DNA from: Planctomycetota bacterium
GTDB taxonomy: Bacteria; Planctomycetota; UBA1135; GCA-002748355
Reading direction: 5' to 3'
DNA: 64,000 nt
Assembly (NCBI GenBank): GCA_020638795.1
Contig: JACKHW010000006.1
Span: 186,001 to 250,000, forward strand
Positions 55,599 to 63,978 of the stretch are shown here, in pieces (positions within the stretch are counted from its first letter, which is position 1; each line of letters begins with the position of its first letter). The notes beneath the pieces were generated by a model. The model was given only the letters and a program-made list of their open reading frames with translations, was not told the DNA's origin and did no database searches. Both the position numbers and the translations under genes were made by a program.

Positions 55599-57737
55599 CT
55601 ACTTCTTGGCGGGCCTGGGCTTCGCGGGAGCAGTCTTCGCGGGTTCGGCCTTCGCGGGTTCGGGCTCGACCAGCGTTGCGAGATACCGCTGCGCGACGCT
55701 CACGTCCGGCCCCATTGCGTCGACGAACGAGGCAAACGCCTCGTAACGATTCTCGCGTGGAAAACTCGTGCGCACGAGGCTGAGTGCTTGAATCGCGACG
55801 GCGTCGTCGACTCGCGCGAGCGCCTTGGCGACACGCTCCGGCTTCTTCCCGACGCGGGCCAGCAGTTGTTCCGCGGTCGCGAGCGGATTCGAGTACCCGG
55901 GCGTTCCATCGACATCGAGCCAGACCGGATTGGTCGCGGCAAGCGTGTAACCGTTGAGCGTCTTCCAGAACGGTTCGCGGATGGGATCACCCGTCACGAC
56001 ACAGACGAGCCACCCGTCATGCGGCGCGGTTTCGACTTCGAAATCGAGCCACGTGTCCGTCGCTCCGTCCGCACCCGCGAGTTCGCGGCTCGCTTTCGAC
56101 ACGCCGTTGACGAACACGTGTGCAAGTCGAGGTCGCACCCACGACGGTGCGGCAACGCGCAGACGCACGGCAACGCGTCGATCCAGGACCGTGAACGTGT
56201 CTCCACACGTCGCGTCCTCACCGACACGCAAATCGCAAAAGATGCCCATCCCGATCGTGGTTCTGCCCTTCTTGAACGCATCACAGGCAGCGTCGACATC
56301 GATGCGAGCAGGGTCATCCGTCTTGCTCGGAACGTAGGTTCGTCCCTGACCGACCGGATCGCCGACCGTGTGCGAGTCCGACGAGCCGACGGCCAGAACC
56401 GTCTCACCGTGGTTGAGCAGTGCGAACCAATCGCGGAAGAGGAAGAGTGGATCTTCCATCTTGGTCGTCGCGTTGACGAGTTCCATCGCGTCGAACGTCA
56501 GCCGACGAGGACCACTCGCACGCTCGCCGGAAAGACGATTGAGACGGAAGCGACCGAACGGTCCTTTCTCGATGTCCGGCCATCGTGGGTGGTTCAGGAT
56601 GACGACGCGCGCACCCTTGGCACGGATCCCGTCGACGACCTTGATCCAATCCGCGAGTCGATGCTCCGGCACCTTGTCCTTCGGGTCGAGGGGAAACGCG
56701 TTGAAGTGCCCCATGCTCGTCGTGACCTCGTTCCCGACGACACTGGTGTAGTACTCCGACAAACCGAGCCGCGCCTGCTCGGGGCGATAGTCGATGTTGT
56801 GGTTGTGGTCCGTCGAAATCGCGAGTTCGACACCTTCGCCGGCGAGAGTCACGAGTCGTTCGACGAGGCTCGCGTCGCCGTGGCCGCTGAACTCGTATGT
56901 GTGAATGTGCGTGTCCGCGGCAACGAATCCAGTCGTGTCGACTTCATGCCGCAGGGACAGCGTCAATCCGCTCGTACCCGCGGCTTCGACATCGATGTTC
57001 GCCGAAGCGCGAGACCACTCGCTTCCCCGCGAGACATCGACCTGATACTTGCCGGCTGGCAACTCGAAGCGCTGCGCGTCAGCCGTCGTGTACACGATCC
57101 CTGGACGCGCCGCGGACGAATCGCTGTCGGCGAAATACACTTCTGGGAGGTTGCCGTGTTCGTCCGTGATCGTGATGCGCGCAGGGATCGCACGTTGCGC
57201 CTCGTCACGCACGCGCACTTCGACGACACCGAGTCGCAGCGCTTCGCGTAGCGGTCGCACGTAGAGCCGCACGCGACCGACCGTGATGTCGTCGGTCGGC
57301 TTGCGTGGCACGATCGCCATTGTGTTCTTCCCATCCACGAAGGCGCGTCCCGAAATCGGATACAGGTAGTCCCCGAGTTCGTTGCGGCGACGAAGCAGGG
57401 CGACCTTCTTGCCGTTGAGGAGGATGTCCCAATCATTGTCGACGTGATGGTGGCGAATCACGAAGCAACGCAACTCGTCACTGCGCTTCGCATCGAACGA
57501 GAACTCGAGCTGCTTCCCTTCGGGATCGTTCGGAACTCCGTCCGGCCAGTTCTCGACCTTCGAATCCCCGAGGTGATGCATCGCCTCGTGCACCGTGATG
57601 GTCGCGCGAGGATCGCCTTGGTCCACCACGGTGGATCCCGTCTGGAACGCGACCGGAAGCACGCCAGCGAGGAGCGGCGAGCCAAGGCTCAGGAACACGA
57701 GGCACTGCAGCGAACGGGATGCGGAGATGCGAATCAT
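55599..57737 (-). CDS. Exported CehA/McbA-type PHP-domain metallohydrolase
   Basis: A 712-residue protein starting at MIRISASRS with a signal peptide (hydrophobic core CLVFLSLGSPLLAGVLP). The N-terminal half is beta-rich (about 40-310). The PHP metal-binding domain spans about 315-560 with DTHIHTYEFSGHGD, ISTDHNHN, ILNHPRWPD and GSSDSHTVGDP. CehA/McbA relatives include carbamate hydrolases and phosphoesterases, so the substrate is open. The C-terminus is a Lys/Ala/Pro repeat tail (EPAKAEPAKTAPAKPRPAKK). The gene is convergent with recD2. Confidence 0.85.
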   Translation of the reverse strand: MIRISASRSLQCLVFLSLGSPLLAGVLPVAFQTGSTVVDQGDPRATITVHEAMHHLGDSKVENWPDGVPNDPEGKQLEFSFDAKRSDELRCFVIRHHHVDNDWDILLNGKKVALLRRRNELGDYLYPISGRAFVDGKNTMAIVPRKPTDDITVGRVRLYVRPLREALRLGVVEVRVRDEAQRAIPARITITDEHGNLPEVYFADSDSSAARPGIVYTTADAQRFELPAGKYQVDVSRGSEWSRASANIDVEAAGTSGLTLSLRHEVDTTGFVAADTHIHTYEFSGHGDASLVERLVTLAGEGVELAISTDHNHNIDYRPEQARLGLSEYYTSVVGNEVTTSMGHFNAFPLDPKDKVPEHRLADWIKVVDGIRAKGARVVILNHPRWPDIEKGPFGRFRLNRLSGERASGPRRLTFDAMELVNATTKMEDPLFLFRDWFALLNHGETVLAVGSSDSHTVGDPVGQGRTYVPSKTDDPARIDVDAACDAFKKGRTTIGMGIFCDLRVGEDATCGDTFTVLDRRVAVRLRVAAPSWVRPRLAHVFVNGVSKASRELAGADGATDTWLDFEVETAPHDGWLVCVVTGDPIREPFWKTLNGYTLAATNPVWLDVDGTPGYSNPLATAEQLLARVGKKPERVAKALARVDDAVAIQALSLVRTSFPRENRYEAFASFVDAMGPDVSVAQRYLATLVEPEPAKAEPAKTAPAKPRPAKK

Positions 57738-58049
57738 GGAGTAATCCGAGTCGAGAGGGCTGGCGTCGAGAAGGATGGCGACGCGCGATCGTGTCGAAAG
57801 TCCGACTCGAAATCCAAGGACTTCGCTCCGTACCGCAAAGGCACATGCTCCCTTCATGCGGGGAACTGCCGCGCCGACGGCGGCGGGACCGATCACGGGG
57901 AGGTCTGCCGGATGGAAATCGGCCATGCAGGGTCTATGACATCAGGTCTGCCGCTATCTGGCTGGCTGACACTGGGCTGCCGGGTTTTGGCAGCGGAACG
58001 ATTTCTCCAGGCCCCGCTTTGGGCCTCCTTGCCACATCCCGGAGCATCG
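57738..58049. other. Divergent promoter region without a gene
   Basis: 312 bases between the PHP hydrolase start (minus) and the parvulin gene start (plus). A stretch TGGCTGACACTGGGC near 57960 has the GG-N10-GC spacing of sigma-54 promoters, but its -12 box is GGGC instead of TTGC, so it is weak. GGAG lies 5 bases before the ATG at 58050. Nothing else stands out. Confidence 0.4.
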
Positions 58050-59240
58050 ATGCTGACTCGCGCTCGCGCCCTCCTGTCCATCTCTACGCCGTGCGTCCTG
58101 TTGTCGGCGATCACCTTCGTGGGGCTCGGCCCGCTCCGCGCAATGCCCGCGGGGACCACGCCCATGTTGCAGGACGGCGAACAGAAGACGGATGGTTCCG
58201 ATGCGCCTCAGGACACGGATTCCCGAGGCAAGACCGAAGTACCGAAGGAAAAGCCGAAGACCACGCTTCTGCGTGCGCGCCACATCCTGATCCCCTGGAA
58301 GGGCAGCTCGGCGCAGTCGACGGTCGAGTTGACGAAGGAGGAGGCCAAGAAGAAGGCCGACGAGATCCTCGAGAAGATCAAGGGCGGCGCCGACTTCGCG
58401 AAGCTCGCGGCGGCGGAGAGTTCGTGCCCGTCCAAAGCGGAGGGCGGCTATCTCGGTCAGTTCGAACCCGACCGCATGGTGAAGGAGTTCACGGCAGCCG
58501 TACAAGCGATCAAGGATGGCGAAGTGACGGGGCCGGTCGAAACGCAGTTCGGTTGGCACATCATCGAACGCCTACCCAATCCCGCACCGTGGCCCGAGCG
58601 CTTCGCGGTCAGCCACATCGCGATCAGCTTCGACGGCGCAGAACGGCATATCGGCACGTCGAAGCGAACACGCGAAGAAGCGAAGAAGCTCGCAACCGAC
58701 CTGGCTGCTGAACTACGCGCAGGGAAGCGCGACTTCGCGAAGACCGCGAGCGAACTCAGCGACGACGACAACTCGAAGAACAACGGCGGGTCCATCGGCG
58801 TGCGTCGCCCATCCGACCTCTTTCCTCGAATGTCGGACGCGATCGCGGCTCTCAAAGTCGATGAGATCAGTGACCCCGTCGAAACTCCGATCGGTTTCCT
58901 CATCCTGCGACGGGACGCCATTCCGGAGCCGCTCGGCGCGAAGCACATCCTGATCATGCACAAGGCGGGTCCCGGATCGCCTTCGAAGCTCACCAAGGAA
59001 GAAGCGAAAGCCAAGGCTCTCGAGATCCTCGAGAAGATCAAGGGCGGTGAGGAGTTCGACAAGCTCGCTCGCGAGTTCTCGGACTGCCCATCGAAGTCCC
59101 AGGGTGGTGATCTCGGTGAGTTCGATCGCGGACGCATGGTCCCGGACTTCGAGAAGGCCGTCCTCGGTGCCAAGGTCGGCGAAATCGTCGGACCCGTCGA
59201 AACCGAGTTCGGCTACCACATCATCATGCGCACGAAGTGA
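58050..59240 (+). CDS. Exported protein with three parvulin (PPIC) domains
   Basis: A 396-residue protein with a signal peptide (1-30, SISTPCVLLSAITFVGLG) and a charged linker. Three tandem parvulin-like rotamase modules follow. Module 1 begins RARHILIPW and ends FGWHIIERL. Module 2 begins VSHIAISF and is more divergent, ending IGFLILRRD. Module 3 begins AKHILIMH and ends FGYHIIMR. Modules 1 and 3 keep the core pattern with GGxLGxF and are near copies in places (LEILEKIKGG). The protein would catalyse prolyl isomerisation of exported proteins, as SurA or PrsA do, but it lacks a SurA N-domain. Confidence 0.9.
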   Translation: MLTRARALLSISTPCVLLSAITFVGLGPLRAMPAGTTPMLQDGEQKTDGSDAPQDTDSRGKTEVPKEKPKTTLLRARHILIPWKGSSAQSTVELTKEEAKKKADEILEKIKGGADFAKLAAAESSCPSKAEGGYLGQFEPDRMVKEFTAAVQAIKDGEVTGPVETQFGWHIIERLPNPAPWPERFAVSHIAISFDGAERHIGTSKRTREEAKKLATDLAAELRAGKRDFAKTASELSDDDNSKNNGGSIGVRRPSDLFPRMSDAIAALKVDEISDPVETPIGFLILRRDAIPEPLGAKHILIMHKAGPGSPSKLTKEEAKAKALEILEKIKGGEEFDKLAREFSDCPSKSQGGDLGEFDRGRMVPDFEKAVLGAKVGEIVGPVETEFGYHIIMRTK

Positions 59241-59258
59241 CGTGCACGTGATCGCGGG

Positions 59259-59750
59259 TCAGCGACCGGCGAGGAAGCACAGCGAATTCGCGACGTGCGC
59301 CTCCAGCTTGGTCGCGACCTCGCGCGGCACGATCAGAAAGCGCGCGTGAACGACTCGCGGATCGACGACGATCGCGAGTTCGCCACCCTCGAGACGCCGC
59401 GCTGTCGGCTCGTCGACCGGAAGATACGGAACGAAACCGGACGGCGTCACGAAGTGCCAGCGTCGACCACCCGCGGGTGCAATCGCCTTCGAGGCCACCT
59501 GCTGGCCGATCATCGCGAGTTCGGCACGCCGTTGCTCCTCGCGTTGGCGTGCCTTCTCGCGTTCTCGATCTCGATTGCGAGCTTCCGCGCTGCGTTGTTC
59601 CAGCTCGGCGGCTTTCGCTTCGCGCTCGGCGTCCATCGCGCGGTCACCGCCCTTCTCGGTCCGTTCGACCCGCTGCTCGTGTGCCAGGCGCTTCGCCTTC
59701 TTCGCGTCGATCAGCTTGGCCTTCTTCAGCTCGTCGAACAGATTGCCCAT
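59259..59750 (-). CDS. DUF2058 protein
   Basis: A 163-residue protein. The N-terminal GNLFDELKKAKLIDAKKAKRL is the DUF2058 hallmark; a long charged coiled coil (about 25-85) follows, then a small beta domain (about 90-163, WHFVTPSGFVPYLPV, AIVVDPRVVHARFLIVPREVA). Function of the family is unknown (E. coli YaiL belongs here). The start is preceded by TACGCT 6 bases upstream. Convergent with the parvulin gene. Confidence 0.88.
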   Translation of the reverse strand: MGNLFDELKKAKLIDAKKAKRLAHEQRVERTEKGGDRAMDAEREAKAAELEQRSAEARNRDREREKARQREEQRRAELAMIGQQVASKAIAPAGGRRWHFVTPSGFVPYLPVDEPTARRLEGGELAIVVDPRVVHARFLIVPREVATKLEAHVANSLCFLAGR

Positions 59751-59756
59751 GGCATC

Positions 59757-59762
59757 AGCGTA
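59757..59762 (-). promoter_or_regulatory. Putative -10 element (TACGCT) of the DUF2058 gene
   Basis: TACGCT ends 6 bases before the ATG at 59750 on the minus strand; no Shine-Dalgarno sequence is visible. It is consistent with leaderless transcription. Confidence 0.4.
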
Positions 59763-59778
59763 TCTTGCCGTCCGGCGT

Positions 59779-60903
59779 TCAGGTTCCGATTTCGATGACC
59801 GGCCCCAAATCGAGACTCGCCGTCGGCACGTCGTCGACCACCGGCCCGGAGTCGTAGATCGTGCGCGCTGGAAGCGGTTCGCCGAGCTGTCCGAGCTTGG
59901 CTTCGACCCAACTGCTCGCGCGCAGTCCGAGCGGACCGATCGTCGAGTCCTCGACGAACGCCTGTAGGTGCAAGGTCATGCCAACGAAGCGCGCGTCGCG
60001 CGCCGCGGGCCCGGGGATGCCGAAGCGCGCCGTTCCACGCGAGTCGTTGCCACTCGCCGTGATGTCCACGACGAGCGGAGCGACGTAGAGGCGGCATCCC
60101 GAGGCACCGACGAGATCGAACGGGAGGTTCTGTCCGTTCCACTTCGTACTCGTGTCGCCGATTGCCAGAAACGTGCGACTCGACTGCGTCGCACGAGTCC
60201 AGGTCCAGGCGTGGATCGGTGTCTCTCCATCGATCTGCGGAGACGCGACGCGAAGCTGGAATCCGATCGGGCAACCTCGTCCGAGATTCCTCGTCGTCCC
60301 GACGACCGAGCTGCGATCGAAGGACTCGGCATCGACGTACCAATAGTGCGACTCGGCGTTCGCACCGAGGGGGGCAGACTGCACGTCGACGCAGAGGTTC
60401 AGACCCGAGGTCAGCACGAACGGCGAATCGAACACGATCTTGGGCGCGAACGGCGCCGGCGGGTTGATCGGCAGCGGCGCCGCTGGCCAATCGACGGTCT
60501 TGTTGTCGACGACCTTGGTTCGATTTCGACCGTGTGCAGCGTCGAAGCTGTCGTCCGCCAGCATCGCCGGTACGGGCACTCCGATCGTCGAGAGCTCGAT
60601 CGTCACCTTGAACTGGTGCGCCTTGAATGCCGTCGTACGTTGTGCATCACGACGGTAAGCAATCGAACGCATCGTGAACGTCGGGCCGGTGATTCCCAAA
60701 TCGGCGCCGCGATAGACCGTGAGAACACGACTCGGAGCTTGGCGACCCGGCAAATGGAGGCCGCTGTTTCCTTCGGTTCCATCGAGCACGTTCGGCACAC
60801 CCCGACCTTTGGGGAGCACGATGGATTGACTGACGGCGGTGGTCGCGGCCACGACTGCGGCAACGACAACGAGCAAAGCGGCTTTTGGATTGCGATGTTG
60901 CAT
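59779..60903 (-). CDS. Secreted protein of unknown function with planctomycete-type tail
   Basis: A 374-residue exported protein starting at MQHRNPKAA, supported by GGGAG a few bases upstream. The signal peptide has the core ALLVVVAAVVAATTAVS. The mature protein is predicted beta-rich with Cys in NLCVDVQS, GRGCPIG and GASGCRL. Its layout (short lead, about 200-residue beta domain, about 110-residue tail with an IPG/ARFVGM segment) parallels the secreted protein at 21810-22838, though identity is low. No catalytic motif is visible. Probably a surface or periplasmic protein. Confidence 0.72.
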   Translation of the reverse strand: MQHRNPKAALLVVVAAVVAATTAVSQSIVLPKGRGVPNVLDGTEGNSGLHLPGRQAPSRVLTVYRGADLGITGPTFTMRSIAYRRDAQRTTAFKAHQFKVTIELSTIGVPVPAMLADDSFDAAHGRNRTKVVDNKTVDWPAAPLPINPPAPFAPKIVFDSPFVLTSGLNLCVDVQSAPLGANAESHYWYVDAESFDRSSVVGTTRNLGRGCPIGFQLRVASPQIDGETPIHAWTWTRATQSSRTFLAIGDTSTKWNGQNLPFDLVGASGCRLYVAPLVVDITASGNDSRGTARFGIPGPAARDARFVGMTLHLQAFVEDSTIGPLGLRASSWVEAKLGQLGEPLPARTIYDSGPVVDDVPTASLDLGPVIEIGT

Positions 60904-61032
60904 TCGGTTCTCCCAACAGAGAAGACTTCCTGTGGATTGGTTTCGGTCGCGAACACGACCGACTACGAATGCGGTCACTTCTCGAAAAACGGCACGTATG
61001 CCGCGAGAAGAGACGCGGAAACGTGATCGCGC

Positions 61033-61785
61033 TCAGCGCGTACGCGCAGCGCGCGCAGCTTCGACGAACGCATCGATCACGAGTCGCGGCGCCGACATCC
61101 ACTCCGGATGCCACTGCACGCCCAACACGAAATCCGCAGGAGCGTCGCTCGATCCCGCACGCTCACTCTCGATCGCTTCGATGGTGCCGTCGGTCGCTCG
61201 CGCACTGACGCGCAACGTCGATCCAACGTCACGGATCGCTTGGTGGTGCACGGTATTGATGCGGCGCCGTCCCGCGCCCAGCACGCGCGCTAGCCTCGTC
61301 GCATCGACGATGTCGACATCGTGCTCGAGCCGGTCGTACACATCCGGGTCTCGATGGGGGACCGCGCCTTCGCACTGTGTCTCGATGTCCTGGAACATCG
61401 TTCCACCGTGGGCAACGGACAGCAGCTGGCAGCCGCGACAGATTCCCAGGATCGGCTTGCGGGCTTGGAGCGCCGCGTGCAAGAGCGCACACTCGTACAG
61501 GTCGCGTTCGAGGTCACCGCTCCACGCAGGATCGAGCGGCTCTTGACCGTAGCATTGCGGCGCGACATCGGTACCACCCGACAAGAGCAAACCATCGCAG
61601 CACGCCACGAGGTCGTTCGCCGCCTCGTCGTCACCGAGCGCCGGCAGCAGAACAGGAGTCGCACCCGAAGCGCGCACTGCATCGAGCATCCCAGCTTCGA
61701 GATACTGCAGTGGCTTGTCGCGAAACAGCGCGCGTTGAGGATCGGGGGCTTCGAACGAAACCGAGATCCCGATGACAGGACGCAT
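61033..61785 (-). CDS. Class I glutamine-amidotransferase-like hydrolase (PuuD-type)
   Basis: A 250-residue cytoplasmic protein of the gamma-glutamyl-gamma-aminobutyrate hydrolase family (peptidase C26). It has LLLSGGTDVAPQCYG, the nucleophile Cys in PILGICRGCQLL, NTVHHQAI, and the catalytic His-Glu pair in GVQWHPEW. It would cleave gamma-glutamyl amide bonds, as PuuD does in putrescine breakdown; no other putrescine genes are near, so the substrate is open. A CATACT element lies 6 bases before the ATG. Confidence 0.9.
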   Translation of the reverse strand: MRPVIGISVSFEAPDPQRALFRDKPLQYLEAGMLDAVRASGATPVLLPALGDDEAANDLVACCDGLLLSGGTDVAPQCYGQEPLDPAWSGDLERDLYECALLHAALQARKPILGICRGCQLLSVAHGGTMFQDIETQCEGAVPHRDPDVYDRLEHDVDIVDATRLARVLGAGRRRINTVHHQAIRDVGSTLRVSARATDGTIEAIESERAGSSDAPADFVLGVQWHPEWMSAPRLVIDAFVEAARAARTR

Positions 61786-61791
61786 CGACGC

Positions 61792-61797
61792 AGTATG
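61792..61797 (-). promoter_or_regulatory. Putative -10 element (CATACT) of the PuuD-like gene
   Basis: CATACT ends 6 bases before the ATG at 61785 on the minus strand, the same distance as for several other genes in this window. Confidence 0.35.
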
Positions 61798-61817
61798 CGA
61801 TCGCGATGCTCAGTCGT

Positions 61818-62102
61818 TCAAACGTGTCGTTCGCTTCGCTTGCGCACCACGATCGAGACGACGACGAGGATGATGCCTGCGAGAAGGAGTGGAAGCGCTT
61901 CGGCACCGGTCGCGAGGAGTGGCGATGCTCCATCGCCTGGGACACTCATCTGGGACGCGACCGACGGTGTGATCGCGACGGGATGCATCTGCAACGAAGT
62001 CGGTTGCGAGAGTGGACTCGAACCGCTCTGCGACTCGGCCACGAAGTAGGGAAGGAAGTGGCAGAGGGCGAGGTATGTGCACAGCGATGCGTGGGCAGGC
62101 AT
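61818..62102 (-). CDS. Small exported protein with C-terminal membrane anchor
   Basis: A 94-residue open frame with a weak signal-like N-terminus (YLALCHFLPYFVA), a Ser/Pro/Thr-rich middle and a clear C-terminal transmembrane helix (about 66-88, LPLLLAGIILVVVSIVV) followed by basic residues. The layout resembles a surface protein anchored by its C-terminus. A TACGCT element occurs about 45 bases upstream. The start is uncertain and no family is recognised. Confidence 0.5.
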   Translation of the reverse strand: MPAHASLCTYLALCHFLPYFVAESQSGSSPLSQPTSLQMHPVAITPSVASQMSVPGDGASPLLATGAEALPLLLAGIILVVVSIVVRKRSERHV

Positions 62103-62317
62103 CCTGGGGCTTCCGTGAGAGTGTCGAAGGGGCAGAAGACGGAGCAGCGTATCCGAATGCGTCCATTCGGGGTCGATGTGCCAGTATCGATTGGGACGAC
62201 GACCGGGTCGCTACGACCTTTCCGTACGAGCGTACGTCCCCATCGCGGACTGTCAAGAGGACCCCGCGGTGTGAAAAAGCGACTCAGATGCTTGCCGACC
62301 CGAGCGAGCTTCCGGGC

Positions 62318-62323
62318 TACCCT
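62318..62323 (+). promoter_or_regulatory. Putative -10 element (TACCCT) of rnpB
   Basis: GGCTACCCT lies 8 bases before the first base of the predicted P1 helix of RNase P RNA. Because the 5' end of rnpB is set by RNA structure, this supports GCTAnnnT as a genuine -10 element of the host. Confidence 0.55.
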
Positions 62324-62331
62324 GTGCACCT

Positions 62332-62700
62332 CGGGAGGAGGCTGGACGATCGCTCGCGCTCGCGCGGGAGGAAAGTCCGGGCTCCACAGGGCTGGGTGGT
62401 GGGTAACGCCCACCGTCCGTGAGGATAGGGAAAGTGCCACAGAGAACAGACCGCCGGCGATTTCGCTTCGCGAGGTCCTCGGTAAGGGTGAAACGGCGAG
62501 GTAAGAGCTCACCGCAGGAACGGGGACGTTCCTGGCAAGGCAAACCCCACCCGGAGAAAGGCCACGTAGGAGGATCCGCACGGCCCGTGCATGGTCCTCG
62601 GGTAGGCCGTTCGAGGCCGGCCGCGATGTCGGTCCCAGAGAAATGGTCGTCACCGAACCGCAAGGTTCGGCACCAGAACCCGGCTTACGGCCTCCTCCCG
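62332..62700 (+). ncRNA. rnpB: RNase P RNA (type A)
   Basis: The catalytic RNA of RNase P, which removes 5' leaders from pre-tRNAs. All universally conserved blocks are present in order: GAGGAAAGTCCGGGCTCC, CAGAGAACAGACCGCC, GTAAGGGTGAAACGG, GAGGTAAGAGCTCACCGC, then CCCACCCGGAGAAAGGCC, and near the 3' end AGAAATGGTCGTC and AGAACCCGGCTTAC. The ends were set by pairing CGGGAGGAGGC with GCCTCCTCCCG (helix P1). Length about 369 bases is normal for bacterial type A. Confidence 0.97.
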
Positions 62701-62720
62701 TTCTTTTCCGCGCAGTCCGG

Positions 62721-62765
62721 TTCCTCGCACTGCGATTGCGCACCCTGCGATTCCTCGCCCTGCGA
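62721..62765 (+). repeat. Three tandem 15-base repeats behind rnpB
   Basis: Three consecutive 15-base units (TTCCTCGCACTGCGA, TTGCGCACCCTGCGA, TTCCTCGCCCTGCGA) lie between the end of rnpB and the ATG at 62775, with a partial fourth at 62766. Unit length is a multiple of three, and the frame is open into the next gene, but no start codon is evident, so it is probably untranslated. Confidence 0.65.
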
Positions 62766-62774
62766 TTCTCTGCC

Positions 62775-63440
62775 ATGAGCGATGCCGCGTTGGAAGAACT
62801 GGAGTTCGTGTGGGTCGTGCCGCGGTCCGATCTCTTCGGAACCGAGGCTCCTCATGGGTTCGTGTCGACCGAGGACCCGAGTTTCGATCCCGAGTGGATC
62901 GAGACGTGTGAGCATCGAGGGTTCTTCGTCGAGCGGCAGGCCGCCGAGCAGAACCCCGCGTGGAAGCAGGTCATTCCCTATTGTCTGCTGCTCTCACCGG
63001 AAGGCCTGTTTACGGTCGAACGATTACCACGTGGCAGCGAGGCGCGTCTGCACGGCAAGCTCTCGGTGGGAATCGGTGGCCACATCGAACCATGCGACAG
63101 GGTGCCACAGAACGCTCTGCCAGGGTCCGACCGCATCGTCATGCGCGCGGCGCGTCGGGAACTCGAGGAAGAGCTGGTGCTCCGTGCTCCATCCGACTTC
63201 GAGTGCTTGGGGCTCGTCAACGATGATTCGAACGCGGTCGGCTCGGTACACGTCGGGATCGTCCTGCTGGCACGCGTCGACGAGCTGCCGGAGGTCCGCG
63301 AGTCGGACCGTCTTCGCGCGTTCGCGACCCCCCTTGTCGACTTTCCGTCCGTGTGCGATGCTTCTGCGCAGTTCGAGTCGTGGAGCGCTTATATCCTGAG
63401 TTCTGCGAACTGGAACGGATCGATCATGAAGATCGAGTAG
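62775..63440 (+). CDS. Nudix-like protein with interrupted Nudix box
   Basis: A 221-residue protein. The N-terminal half (EFVWVVPRSDLF ... VIPYCLLLSPEGLFTVERL) leads to GKLSVGIGGHIEPCD, then an insertion of about 15 residues, then RAARRELEEELVL. The REL-EE helix of the Nudix motif is intact, but the spacing to GGHIE is longer than in standard Nudix hydrolases, as in the COG4112-type predicted phosphoesterases. Catalysis is therefore likely but unproven. The gene follows rnpB by 74 bases and may be transcribed with it. Confidence 0.78.
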   Translation: MSDAALEELEFVWVVPRSDLFGTEAPHGFVSTEDPSFDPEWIETCEHRGFFVERQAAEQNPAWKQVIPYCLLLSPEGLFTVERLPRGSEARLHGKLSVGIGGHIEPCDRVPQNALPGSDRIVMRAARRELEEELVLRAPSDFECLGLVNDDSNAVGSVHVGIVLLARVDELPEVRESDRLRAFATPLVDFPSVCDASAQFESWSAYILSSANWNGSIMKIE

Positions 63441-63672
63441 ATTTCGCACCGGATTTCCAAAGGTCGGTCGGCCAGATTCACAGTCGCGTTGAGAGGGTCA
63501 TTCCGCACTCGCCATGACGAGCCAGCGGATGCAATCCAAGACCCCGCAACCCTCCGTCGCGCTTCTCGTCGACAGCCCGTTCGAGCCCACTTTCGATCAG
63601 GCACGGCTGGCGGTGATTACGGACAGTTCCTTGCACGAGGCCGCAAGGCCAATTCCACAACCAGGAGGGACC

Positions 63673-63918
63673 ATGACCGGGAGGGTCATCCTTTCGACCA
63701 GTGACAACAACGTTCAGGCGATGGATCGTGACGAGATCTTCGATCTCCTCATGAACGCTCGTCAAGCGGATTGGGTCGACCTCGAACTCAAGGATGGTCG
63801 GAGCCTATCGGGCGCCATCATCTTCAACGAGTTCAAGGGCACCGGGCGTCTCATCAACATCGATGACGAGATCAGCGTCGACTTCCGAGCGGGCGACGTG
63901 CGATCGGTCAAGTTCTGA
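63673..63918 (+). CDS. Small protein, possibly with an Sm-like fold
   Basis: An 81-residue protein with a strong ribosome site (AGGAGGGA 2 bases before the ATG). An upstream in-frame start at 63514 would add 53 residues but lacks such a site. The C-terminal 50 residues (DWVDLELKDGRSLSGAIIF ... INIDDEISVDFRAGDVRSV) alternate as five short beta strands with the DGR turn, which recalls Sm-like barrels; this is only a pattern match. A strong hairpin terminator follows after 20 bases. Function unknown. The 230 bases before it hold nothing clear. Confidence 0.65.
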   Translation: MTGRVILSTSDNNVQAMDRDEIFDLLMNARQADWVDLELKDGRSLSGAIIFNEFKGTGRLINIDDEISVDFRAGDVRSVKF

Positions 63919-63938
63919 GACGTTTCGAACGTCGCTAC

Positions 63939-63978
63939 GAAGCAGGGGAACGCGGCCGTTGTCGCGTTCCCCTGCTTC
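63939..63978 (+). terminator. Strong hairpin terminator
   Basis: GAAGCAGGGGAACGCG pairs perfectly with CGCGTTCCCCTGCTTC around an 8-base loop. TTGT follows on the plus strand, and a run of eight A follows six bases later, which would be the U tract for a transcript coming from the other side. It may therefore act on both strands. Confidence 0.85.

Noticed and set aside
57958..57975. Sigma-54-like promoter before the parvulin gene.
   Set aside because: GG-N10-GC spacing is present but the -12 box is GGGC instead of TTGC, and the distance to the ATG differs from the two good sites.
60940..61010. Inverted repeats (CTTCTCG/CGAGAAG) before the secreted protein at 59779-60903.
   Set aside because: Short arms with a long loop and no associated start site or T tract; could be chance.
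63514..63672. N-terminal extension of the small protein at 63673.
   Set aside because: The extension has no ribosome site, while AGGAGGGA lies directly before the inner ATG.
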